Assembly: GCA_017380995.1 (NCBI GenBank)
Contig: JAFOCY010000112.1
Coordinates: 1-13,879 of the forward strand
Direction: 5' to 3'
Source: Oscillibacter sp.
GTDB taxonomy: Bacteria; Bacillota; Clostridia; Oscillospirales; Oscillospiraceae
DNA: 13,879 bases
This document shows, piece after piece, positions 1 to 5,515 of the stretch (position 1 is the stretch's first letter; each line of letters begins with the position of its first letter). A program made the translations under genes and the position numbers. The notes below the pieces were generated by a model. That model had not been told where the DNA came from and did no database searches. It saw only the letters and a list, made by a program, of their open reading frames with translations.

Positions 1-40
1 CCTCCACGGCCCGGATGGCAGTCATTTTTTCATGGTTCAT
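1..40 (-). CDS. Partial CDS, N-terminal 13 codons of an unidentified protein
   Basis: An ATG whose first base is at 40 is preceded on the minus strand by AAAGGAG (51-57) with a 10-base spacer. The frame stays open to the window edge and reads MNHEKMTAIRAVE. It lies just after the terminator of the amino acid ABC operon, so it probably starts a separate transcription unit. Thirteen residues are too few to name a family. A metallopeptidase or amidohydrolase start is conceivable but unsupported. The gene call rests only on the ribosome site, the start codon and the open frame. Confidence 0.5.
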   Translation of the reverse strand, partial: MNHEKMTAIRAVE

Positions 41-67
41 AAAGGACTGGCTCCTTTCGTTTGGATA

Positions 68-88
68 CAGGCCGCCAATGGCTGCCTG
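68..88. repeat. Short hairpin with 3-base loop, upstream of the partial gene
   Basis: Positions 68-72 pair with 84-88 and 74-76 pair with 80-82 around the loop AAT, with one C/T mismatch (73/83). It sits between the U-tract of the ABC operon terminator and the ribosome site of the next gene. It could be a leader structure of the partial gene or simply part of the same palindrome-rich spacer. Its role is unknown. Confidence 0.4.
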
Positions 89-89
89 G

Positions 90-116
90 AAAAAAGCAGG
101 GGAGCGCCGCTCCCCC
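90..116 (-). terminator. Intrinsic terminator of the polar amino acid ABC operon
   Basis: On the minus strand a 7-bp GC stem (GGGGAGC with GCTCCCC, 99-105 and 109-115) closes a 3-base loop. TGC and then six T residues (90-95) follow. It lies 16 bases past the stop codon of the ATPase gene, where the operon should end. Confidence 0.85.
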
Positions 117-131
117 ACTCTTAGGTTCTGA

Positions 132-911
132 TTAAAGGACCTTGCTCAAAAATTCCTGGAGTCTGGGGTGCTGGGGCCGGTCGAAGATCTCCTCGGGAGT
201 GCCCTCTTCCAAAAGCATACCGTCCGCCATGAAGAGCACGCGATTGCCCACCTCCCTGGCAAAGCCCATCTCGTGGGTCACCACCACCATGGTCATGCCC
301 TCGCGGGCCAGCTCCTTCATAACGTCCAGAACCTCGCCCACCATCTCGGGGTCCAGGGCGGAGGTGGGCTCGTCAAAGAGCATCACTTCCGGCTCCATGG
401 CAAGAGCCCGGACGATGGCCACACGCTGCTTCTGACCGCCGGAGAGCTGGATGGGATAGGCGTTGGCACGGTCCTTCAGACCCACGCGGTCCAGCAGGGC
501 CAGAGCCTTCTCCTCGGCCTCCGCCTTGGGGATATGCTTGACCTGGATGGGGGCCAGGGTCATGTTATCCAGGATGGTCATGTGGGGAAAGAGGTTAAAG
601 TGCTGGAACACCATGCCCATCTTGCGGCGGTGCTCATCGATATCCAGCTTCACCATCTTGCCCTCTGCGTTGCGGATCTTCTTCTTGGTGATATCCACGC
701 CGTTAAAGACGATGGAACCGCCGGTAGGCTCCTCCATCAGGTTGAGGGAGCGGAGGAAGGTGGACTTACCGGAACCGGAGGGGCCGATGACCACCATCAC
801 GTCGCCCCGGTTGATATCCACGCTGACGCCGTCCAGAGCCTTGATGGCGCCCTTGTTATAGTGCTTTTTCAGGTCGGAGACCTGGATGAGGCTATTAACG
901 TTTGCTGCCAC
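132..911 (-). CDS. Polar amino acid ABC transporter, ATP-binding protein (GlnQ/HisP type)
   Basis: This is the cytoplasmic ATPase that powers uptake of a polar amino acid through the permease encoded just upstream. The 259 residues carry Walker A GPSGSGKS at 43-50, Q-loop Gln103 in [10 protein letters not shown], signature LSGGQ at 156-160, Walker B VMLFDE at 176-181 and H-loop His213. The FQHFNLFPH and EPTSALDPE wording is typical of the amino acid (PAAT) ATPases. A charged stretch around 76-96 lengthens the region before the Q-loop, as in many clostridial members. The start is GTG, chosen because GAAAGGAG lies 8 bases upstream and no better in-frame start exists. The gene overlaps the permease end by 17 bases, which implies translational coupling. 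The family is certain. The substrate is not readable from the ATPase. Basic amino acids are plausible from the neighbouring arginine genes. Confidence 0.95.
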   Translation of the reverse strand: MAANVNSLIQVSDLKKHYNKGAIKALDGVSVDINRGDVMVVIGPSGSGKSTFLRSLNLMEEPTGGSIVFNGVDITKKKIRNAEGKMVKLDIDEHRRKMGMVFQHFNLFPHMTILDNMTLAPIQVKHIPKAEAEEKALALLDRVGLKDRANAYPIQLSGGQKQRVAIVRALAMEPEVMLFDEPTSALDPEMVGEVLDVMKELAREGMTMVVVTHEMGFAREVGNRVLFMADGMLLEEGTPEEIFDRPQHPRLQEFLSKVL

Positions 912-1671
912 GGCTCATTCTCCTTTCAAAGTAAGCAATGATCTTGCTGGTGGGGAAGCAGAGGCAGAAGTACAGCAAGGTCGCGATGACCAGGGGTTCG
1001 GCGATGCGGTAAGTAGCACCCTTGGTAGAGCTAACAGCATACATGATCTCCTGCACGCCGATGGTCCAGCACACGGAGGATTCCTTGATGATGACCACGA
1101 ACTCGTTGGCGATGGGAGGCAGGATGTTGCGGATGGCCTGGGGCAGGATGATGTGGCGCATGGTCTGGGTGGGATTGAGGCCCAGAGACCGGGCCGCCTC
1201 GGTCTGGCCGCCGTCGATGGACTGGATGCCGGCGCGGATGATCTCGCACAAATAGGCGCCGGAGTTCATGGACAGGGCCACCACACCGGGGAAGAAGCGG
1301 TCAAAGCGGATCATGCCAAAGAGCTTGAAGCTGGGCAGATCCACATTTCCCAGCACCACATAGTAGATCACGAAGATCTGAACCATGACGGGGGTGGAAC
1401 GCAGGATCTCCACGTAAGCCGTGGCGATAAAGTCCAGGGGGTTGAATTTTGCAAGGACCGTCAGAAGACCGGGCTCACGGAGCCGGCCGTCCTTGGTCAG
1501 GCCCAGGGCGCGGAAGGGGCAGAAATTGGACAGGCGCATGATGGCCAGCACCAGGGCCAGGATGAAGCCGAACATGACCGTCAGGAATGACAGGGAGATG
1601 GTACACACCAGGCCCTGCTTAAAAAGGTCGATGTACTCCCAGGTTTTTGCGAAACCGGCAGCGCTGAACAC
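895..1671 (-). CDS. Polar amino acid ABC transporter, permease (HisM/GlnP type)
   Basis: This is a membrane permease of the BPD_transp_1 class. The 258 residues show a first membrane helix at about 20-45 and the family phrase [15 protein letters not shown] at 84-98. The EAA loop, [13 protein letters not shown], begins at Glu158 and contacts the ATPase; [16 protein letters not shown] follows. The protein is longer than the usual 215-220 residues. Most of the extra length is a polar insertion at about 49-79 between the first two helices. The start is GTG, with AAGGAGGG upstream at about 9 bases. Its 3' end overlaps the ATPase gene by 17 bases and contains that gene's ribosome site. Upstream lies the binding-protein gene, separated by 95 bases that hold a long stem-loop. 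A homodimeric permease is likely because only one permease gene is present. Confidence 0.94.
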   Translation of the reverse strand: MFSAAGFAKTWEYIDLFKQGLVCTISLSFLTVMFGFILALVLAIMRLSNFCPFRALGLTKDGRLREPGLLTVLAKFNPLDFIATAYVEILRSTPVMVQIFVIYYVVLGNVDLPSFKLFGMIRFDRFFPGVVALSMNSGAYLCEIIRAGIQSIDGGQTEAARSLGLNPTQTMRHIILPQAIRNILPPIANEFVVIIKESSVCWTIGVQEIMYAVSSTKGATYRIAEPLVIATLLYFCLCFPTSKIIAYFERRMSRGSKR

Positions 1672-1707
1672 GGGGCGGTCCCTCCTTCTCTCTTTTTCTA
1701 ATCAGCA

Positions 1708-1743
1708 CCAATTCCCCCCTGCCAAAAAGCAGGGAGGAATTGG
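1708..1743 (-). promoter_or_regulatory. Long stem-loop between binding-protein and permease genes
   Basis: Arms 1708-1715 and 1736-1743 (CCAATTCC with GGAATTGG) and 1717-1722 with 1729-1734 (CCCTGC with GCAGGG) form a 14-bp stem with one mismatch and a 6-base loop. No U-tract follows on the minus strand, so it is not a classical intrinsic terminator. Its position, 23 bases past the binding-protein stop and before the permease, fits an mRNA-stabilising or processing barrier that would leave more binding protein than permease. That role is inferred from position. Confidence 0.7.
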
Positions 1744-1766
1744 AGTTTTGTTATCCGGTTGTGGGC

Positions 1767-2651
1767 TTAGCCCTCCAGCAGACCCAAGTGGATCTCGCCG
1801 GAAGCCAGCTCGTTGGCCTCGGCCACGAAGTTAGCCATGGAGCCGTCAGCCAGAGCTGCGGCAATGGCCTCGTTGACGCCCTTAAGCAGAGCCTCGTTGC
1901 CCTTGGAAACGCCGACAACGGAACCCTCGGCCTCATAGGGGACCTCGAGAGCGATGCACAGCTCGGGATAGTTCTTCTCGTAGCTCTCAGCCACCATGGT
2001 CTCGATGAAGGCGCCGTCCATCTTGCCGGTGATCAGCTCGGCGATGATGTCGGTGACCTTAGCCATCTCGATGATGTCGGCGTCGGGGGTGTTCTCCTTA
2101 GCCAGGCCAGCCTGGATGGAGCCGATCTGAGCGCCGATGGTGAAGTCGGGGTTGTTGGCAGCAGCCAGGTCGGGGAACTTCTCAGCGGTGGTATCCACAC
2201 AGACGAAGGACTGGCCGCCGGAGATGTAGATATCGGAGAAGTCCATGGCGTCGGCACGGTCAGGATCGGGAGAGTAGCCGGCCATGCTCAGGTCCACCTT
2301 CTTGTTCTGCAGCTCCAGGATGGTGCCGTCGAAGTCCATGGGGACCACTTCCAGCTCCAGACCCAGGTAGTCAGCGATGTACTGGGCCAGGGCCATGTCG
2401 AAGCCGGCCAGCTGGGGATCGCCGTTTTCGTCGATGGCGTAGAACTCATAGGGAGCGAAGTCGGGAGAGGTAGCCACGGTCAGCTTGCCGGGGGTGATGG
2501 TGGAGATACCGGTCTCCTCAACGGGGGCAGAAGCGGCAGGGGCGGAGGCGGCGGGAGCGGAGGCAGCGGGGGCCTCTTCCTTCTTGGCGCCGCAGGCAGC
2601 CAGGCTCAGGGCCATGGTCAGTGCCAGGACAGTTGCAAAAAACTTCTTCAT
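1767..2651 (-). CDS. Polar amino acid ABC transporter, substrate-binding lipoprotein (SBP_bac_3)
   Basis: This is the extracellular lipid-anchored receptor that delivers an amino acid to the permease. The 294 residues begin with a lipoprotein signal peptide, MKKFFATVLALTMALSLAAC, lipidated at Cys20. An Ala/Pro/Ser linker with three APAAS repeats follows (about residues 27-41). The two-lobed SBP family 3 domain starts near GKLTVATSPDFAPYEF. Family wording such as FDGTILELQNKKVDL and DRADAMDFSDIY is present. The chosen start has AAAGGAAG 7 bases upstream. A longer frame reaching 2747 is rejected because it runs through the promoter and lacks a ribosome site. A consensus promoter lies at 2738-2766. 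Specificity cannot be read reliably. Arginine or another basic amino acid is suggested only by the adjacent arginine deiminase operon. Confidence 0.94.
   Translation of the reverse strand: MKKFFATVLALTMALSLAACGAKKEEAPAASAPAASAPAASAPVEETGISTITPGKLTVATSPDFAPYEFYAIDENGDPQLAGFDMALAQYIADYLGLELEVVPMDFDGTILELQNKKVDLSMAGYSPDPDRADAMDFSDIYISGGQSFVCVDTTAEKFPDLAAANNPDFTIGAQIGSIQAGLAKENTPDADIIEMAKVTDIIAELITGKMDGAFIETMVAESYEKNYPELCIALEVPYEAEGSVVGVSKGNEALLKGVNEAIAAALADGSMANFVAEANELASGEIHLGLLEG
2529..2573 (-). repeat. Three tandem 15-bp units encoding APAAS linker
   Basis: Units at 2559-2573, 2544-2558 and 2529-2543 each encode Ala-Pro-Ala-Ala-Ser and differ mainly at third codon positions. They form the flexible spacer between the lipidated cysteine and the binding domain. 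A shorter version of the same linker occurs in the branched-chain binding protein of this window. Copy number could vary between strains by slippage. Confidence 0.75.
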
Positions 2652-2681
2652 AACAAAACTTCCTTTTATGTATTCTTTCCA

Positions 2682-2695
2682 CCCCGGATCCGGGG
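2682..2695 (-). promoter_or_regulatory. GC palindrome in the 5' leader of the binding-protein mRNA
   Basis: CCCCGGATCCGGGG is a perfect 14-bp palindrome, 30 bases before the start codon and inside the predicted 80-base leader. As RNA it could form a short, very stable hairpin with a GAUC loop. No U-tract follows, so it is more likely a leader structure or protein site than a terminator. Confidence 0.45.
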
Positions 2696-2737
2696 CGGAG
2701 CCGTAAAGGAACGATTTTCCTCTGCGGGGATGTGGAT

Positions 2738-2766
2738 ACCATACCACTCTCGGGCGGGAATGTCAA
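2738..2766 (-). promoter_or_regulatory. Sigma-A promoter of the polar amino acid ABC operon
   Basis: On the minus strand a perfect -35 TTGACA (2761-2766) is followed after exactly 17 bases by the -10 TATGGT (2738-2743). Transcription would start near 2731, giving a leader of about 80 bases before the binding-protein ATG. It lies downstream of the arc operon terminator, as expected for an independent unit. Confidence 0.8.
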
Positions 2767-2776
2767 TGGTTTTTTG

Positions 2777-2805
2777 CAAATATTCTGCATAAATATTTGG
2801 CAGAA
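2777..2805. promoter_or_regulatory. AT-rich overlapping inverted repeats upstream of the -35, candidate operator
   Basis: CAAATATT (2777-2784) and AATATTTG (2792-2799) form an 8-bp inverted repeat with a 7-base spacer. TTCTGC (2783-2788) and GCAGAA (2800-2805) form a second one interleaved with it. The block begins 10 bases upstream of the -35 element of the ABC operon, a typical regulator position. The TGCATAAATATTTG core partly resembles an ArgR box (half TGNAT perfect, other half poor). Which regulator binds, if any, is unknown. Confidence 0.4.
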
Positions 2806-2830
2806 AAGGCTGCTTTTTGCCGCTTCCACT

Positions 2831-2859
2831 AAAAACTGCCGTTCTTTTCAGCAGTTTTT
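2831..2859 (-). terminator. Intrinsic terminator of the arcA-arcB-yfcC operon
   Basis: AAAAACTGC (2831-2839) pairs with GCAGTTTTT (2851-2859) around an 11-base loop. On the minus strand the stem ends in five T residues. It lies 83 bases past the yfcC stop and before the promoter of the next operon. The A/T symmetry means it could work in both directions. Confidence 0.7.
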
Positions 2860-2879
2860 CACGATTTTCCTTTTTCAAA

Positions 2880-2918
2880 AATGTATATCCGCAATGTATA
2901 TTCATGCAAAAATGTATA
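2880..2918. promoter_or_regulatory. Triplicated AATGTATA motif with an ArgR-box-like 14-mer
   Basis: AATGTATA occurs three times in one orientation, at 2880-2887, 2893-2900 and 2911-2918. The middle copy is part of TGTATATTCATGCA (2895-2908), which fits the general ArgR box form TGNAT-N4-ATNCA. It sits between the yfcC stop and the arc terminator, about 130 bases upstream of the ABC promoter -35, so its target promoter is unclear. In AT-rich spacer DNA such motifs can arise by chance. Confidence 0.3.
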
Positions 2919-2932
2919 AGCCACTCTATGTA

Positions 2933-2951
2933 GGGCGGATTTCATCCGCCC
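2933..2951. repeat. 8-bp triloop hairpin overlapping the yfcC stop codon
   Basis: GGGCGGAT (2933-2940) and ATCCGCCC (2944-2951) form a perfect 8-bp stem around a 3-base loop. The stop codon TGA of yfcC (2942-2944) lies at the loop. No U-tract follows. The three-base loop is the same geometry as the hairpin array between arcA and arcB. It may protect the mRNA 3' end or be a dispersed palindrome. Confidence 0.65.
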
Positions 2952-4333
2952 AGAACTGCGCCCACAGCCAGGAAAACCACCGTCAGCGCCGCGAAATACA
3001 CAATGAGCTTCCAGGAGAACCGGAACCACTGGTCGTAGCCCACCTTTCCCAGGGCCAGCGCCCCCATCACCACCGCCGCCGTGGGGGTAATGATATTCAC
3101 CAATCCGCTTGCGGACTGGAAGGCCGTCACCACCAGATCGCCGCCAACGCCCGCAAAGCGGCCCAGAGGGGCCACGATGGGGATGGAGAGGGTGGCAAGG
3201 CCGGAGGAAGAGGGGATGAGCACGGAAAGGGGCAGGTAAATGAGGTACACCAGCACCACGAACATTACCGGTCCCGCGCCCGAGAGGGCCATCTCGCCCC
3301 AGTTGAGGATGGTGTCCGTCACCGCGCCGTCATTCATGATAACGGTGATGCCCCGGCTGATGCCGATGATCAGGGCCACGCCCAATAGGTCCGCGCAGCC
3401 GGCAACAAACACCTCCGCGATCTCGCTCTCCTTCATCCGGTCGATGAGGCCCACGATAATGCCGCCCACCAAAAACAGGGCCGAAAGCTCCGGGAACCAC
3501 CACCCCAGGGTGGGCAGTCCCAGTCCCATCTCGTCAAAGGGCACCACGGCGTAGGTCATCAGCAAAAAGACGCCGCCAAAGACCACCAGAATGGCCTTGC
3601 GCCTGCCGGTGAGTTCAATCTCCCGGTCCGCCGTCACCTGCAGCTTTCCCGCGCCCACGCCCACAACGGACCGGCTGGGGTCCTTTTTCACCTTGGCCGC
3701 GTAGGAGGCAACATACCAGATGGCCACCCCCTCAAAGACCACCCACTGCACAACGCGCAGCCCGATCCCGTCTCCCAGGGTCACCCCCGCAAAACCGGAG
3801 GCGATGCCCGTTGCAAAGGGGTTCACCGTGGAGCTGATGACCCCCGCTCCCGCTCCCAGGAGGATGACAGAGATGCCCACCACCGCGTCATACCCCGCGG
3901 CCAGGAATACCGGGATCAGCAGCGGATAGAAGGCCATGGTCTCCTCCCACATACCGTAGGTGGTACCGCCCAGGCCAAAAAAGACCATCAAAATGGGGAT
4001 CAGCCACTTTTCCCGGCCGCCCAGGGCCCGAATGACTGCCCCTACACCGGCGTCCACCGCTCCGGTCTTCATCACAACGCCTAAGAAGCCGCCCACCATC
4101 ACGATGAAGATGCAAACATCCACCGCGTCATAAAACCCGGAAAAGGCCGCCTGGAGCACAGCGCCCACCCCCTGGGGGGACTGCTCCACCCGCTCATAAG
4201 AGCCGGTAATGGGCACGCCGTCCTCATAGCGGTAGCTCCCCGCCGGGATGATCCAGGTGGAAAGGGCCACCAGGGCGATGAGGAGGAAGAGGATGGTGTA
4301 GGCCGTGGGCATCCGAAATTTGGTTTTTCCCAC
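2942..4333 (-). CDS. yfcC: YfcC family basic amino acid antiporter (probable arginine/ornithine exchanger)
   Basis: This is an integral membrane transporter of 463 residues in the YfcC/DcuC-like family. It begins with the family-typical KFRMPTAYTILF and WIIPAGSY. About twelve hydrophobic helices follow. The conserved C-terminal region reads PSSSGLATLSIPIVAPLG and then QSASGLVNIITPTAAVVMG. Members beside arginine deiminase genes are commonly proposed to exchange arginine for ornithine, replacing ArcD; this is inference from context here. The start is GTG, 15 bases after the arcB stop, with AAAAGGGGGGA as ribosome site. An ATG at codon 8 is a weaker alternative. The gene is last in the arc operon. 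Its stop overlaps a small hairpin, and the operon terminator is at 2831-2859. Confidence 0.88.
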   Translation of the reverse strand: MGKTKFRMPTAYTILFLLIALVALSTWIIPAGSYRYEDGVPITGSYERVEQSPQGVGAVLQAAFSGFYDAVDVCIFIVMVGGFLGVVMKTGAVDAGVGAVIRALGGREKWLIPILMVFFGLGGTTYGMWEETMAFYPLLIPVFLAAGYDAVVGISVILLGAGAGVISSTVNPFATGIASGFAGVTLGDGIGLRVVQWVVFEGVAIWYVASYAAKVKKDPSRSVVGVGAGKLQVTADREIELTGRRKAILVVFGGVFLLMTYAVVPFDEMGLGLPTLGWWFPELSALFLVGGIIVGLIDRMKESEIAEVFVAGCADLLGVALIIGISRGITVIMNDGAVTDTILNWGEMALSGAGPVMFVVLVYLIYLPLSVLIPSSSGLATLSIPIVAPLGRFAGVGGDLVVTAFQSASGLVNIITPTAAVVMGALALGKVGYDQWFRFSWKLIVYFAALTVVFLAVGAVLGG

Positions 4334-4348
4334 GAAGGGTCCCCCCTT

Positions 4349-5347
4349 TTACTTGCCGATAGTGGCGACCAGGATGGCTTTGATGGAGTGCATCCGGTTT
4401 TCCGCCTCGTCAAACACAACGCTGTGGCGGCTGCGGAAGACCTCGTCCTCCACCTCCCGGATATCCACACCCTTTTCCTTCCACTCCTTGGCCATTTTCG
4501 TCTCAAAATCATGGAAGGAGGGCAGGCAGTGGAGGTATTTCACCTCGGGGTTCTCCGTCTTTTGCAGCATTTCGCGGGTGACCCGGTAGGGGGCAAGGAG
4601 CTCTGCGCGCTCTTTCATCTTGTCCTCCTCGCCCATGGAGGCAAAGATATCGCCGTAGATCACATCGGCCCCCTTCAGGTCGTTCATATTGTCGGTGATC
4701 TCGATGAGGCCGCCGTTTTCCCGGGCGGTGGCAAAGACCCGGCTGATGAGCGCCTGGTCCATTTCCTTTGCCAGCTTCTCCGGGCCCAGGGCCACAAAGT
4801 GCATTCCCATCTTGGCCGCGCCGATCATCCAGGCGTAGCACATATTGTTCCGCACATCGCCGGGGAACACCACCTTGATCTTGTTCAGGGGCTTATTGAT
4901 GTGCTCCTCAATGGTCATCATATCCGCCAGGATCTGGGTGGGGTGGTCGGCGTCGGTGAGACCGTTCCACACGGGGACGCCGGCCCACTTGGCAAGGTCC
5001 TCCACAACGCTTTGCTCGTAGCCCCGGTACTCGATGCCGTCAAAGAACCGGCCCAGCACCTTGGCGGAGTCCTCCAGGGACTCCTTTTTGCCCATCTGGG
5101 AGCTGCCCGCGTCCAGGTAGGTCACATGGGCGCCCTCCTGGGTGGCGGCCACCTCGAAGGAGCACCGGGTCCGGGTGGAGGTCTTTTCAAAGAGGAGCAC
5201 AATGTGCTTGCCCTTGAGGGCCTCGCCGCAGATACCGGCGCGGCGCTTAGCCTTCAGGTCGTGGCCCAGGTCCAGCAGATACCGGATCTCACCGGGGGTA
5301 AAGTCCTCCAGGGTCAAAAAGCTTCTTCCTTTTAAGTTCACTGCCAT
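4349..5347 (-). CDS. arcB: Ornithine carbamoyltransferase, catabolic (ArcB)
   Basis: In the arginine deiminase pathway this cytosolic enzyme converts citrulline and phosphate to ornithine and carbamoyl phosphate. The reverse reaction is the biosynthetic (ArgF) one. The 332 residues contain the carbamoyl phosphate loop STRTR at 57-61, HPTQ at 135-138, the ornithine loop with Asp233 and SMG at 237-239, and the catalytic HCLP at 273-276. The length is usual for the family. The ATG start has GGAGGAAGG 6 bases upstream. The catabolic assignment comes from its place between arcA and the antiporter, since sequence alone does not separate ArcB from ArgF here. A 168-base gap filled with hairpins separates it from arcA. 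The antiporter follows after 15 bases, so the two are probably cotranscribed. Confidence 0.95.
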   Translation of the reverse strand: MAVNLKGRSFLTLEDFTPGEIRYLLDLGHDLKAKRRAGICGEALKGKHIVLLFEKTSTRTRCSFEVAATQEGAHVTYLDAGSSQMGKKESLEDSAKVLGRFFDGIEYRGYEQSVVEDLAKWAGVPVWNGLTDADHPTQILADMMTIEEHINKPLNKIKVVFPGDVRNNMCYAWMIGAAKMGMHFVALGPEKLAKEMDQALISRVFATARENGGLIEITDNMNDLKGADVIYGDIFASMGEEDKMKERAELLAPYRVTREMLQKTENPEVKYLHCLPSFHDFETKMAKEWKEKGVDIREVEDEVFRSRHSVVFDEAENRMHSIKAILVATIGK

Positions 5348-5381
5348 AATGATCCTTCCTCCAATTTATACTAAAACTTAT

Positions 5382-5511
5382 TAAAACGGTTTAAAACCGT
5401 TTTATAGCGCGAAGCGCGTTAAGTTTTTATGAGACGCCGAATTGTGCCGTTGGCACAATTCGAGCGTGCACAGCACGCGAGATTCTTGATGAAACTTTTT
5501 CATCAAGAATC
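5382..5511. repeat. Array of five consecutive hairpins, each with a 3-base loop
   Basis: Five inverted repeats follow one another in the arcA-arcB gap. (1) 5382-5391 with 5395-5404. (2) 5408-5411 with 5415-5418, flanked by two further A-T pairs and a G-T. (3) 5438-5448 with 5452-5462, 11 bp perfect. (4) 5464-5469 with 5473-5478, 6 bp. (5) 5481-5494 with 5498-5511, 14 bp perfect. Each can be drawn with a three-base loop. Units 3 to 5 are separated by one to two bases, and a 16-base spacer lies between 2 and 3. No protein frame with a ribosome site lies inside. It could be a dispersed palindromic element, an mRNA stability or processing module, or an attenuator between arcA and arcB. The structure is certain and the role unknown. 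Confidence 0.9.
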
Positions 5512-5515
5512 AGTA

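Noticed and set aside
2529..2573. Short tandem repeat considered as a CRISPR-like or satellite array
   Set aside because: The 15-bp units are in frame within a lipoprotein linker and have no spacers.
1740..2792. Plus-strand open frame of 350 codons opposite the SBP gene
   Set aside because: It is a Gly/Val/Leu/Asp-rich shadow of the binding-protein gene with a poly-Gly run opposite the APAAS repeat. No start context or family resemblance.
5382..5404. First hairpin of the array as an intrinsic terminator before arcB
   Set aside because: The minus-strand side lacks a continuous U-tract after the stem, and arcB has no obvious promoter in the remaining 34 bases, so read-through seems required.
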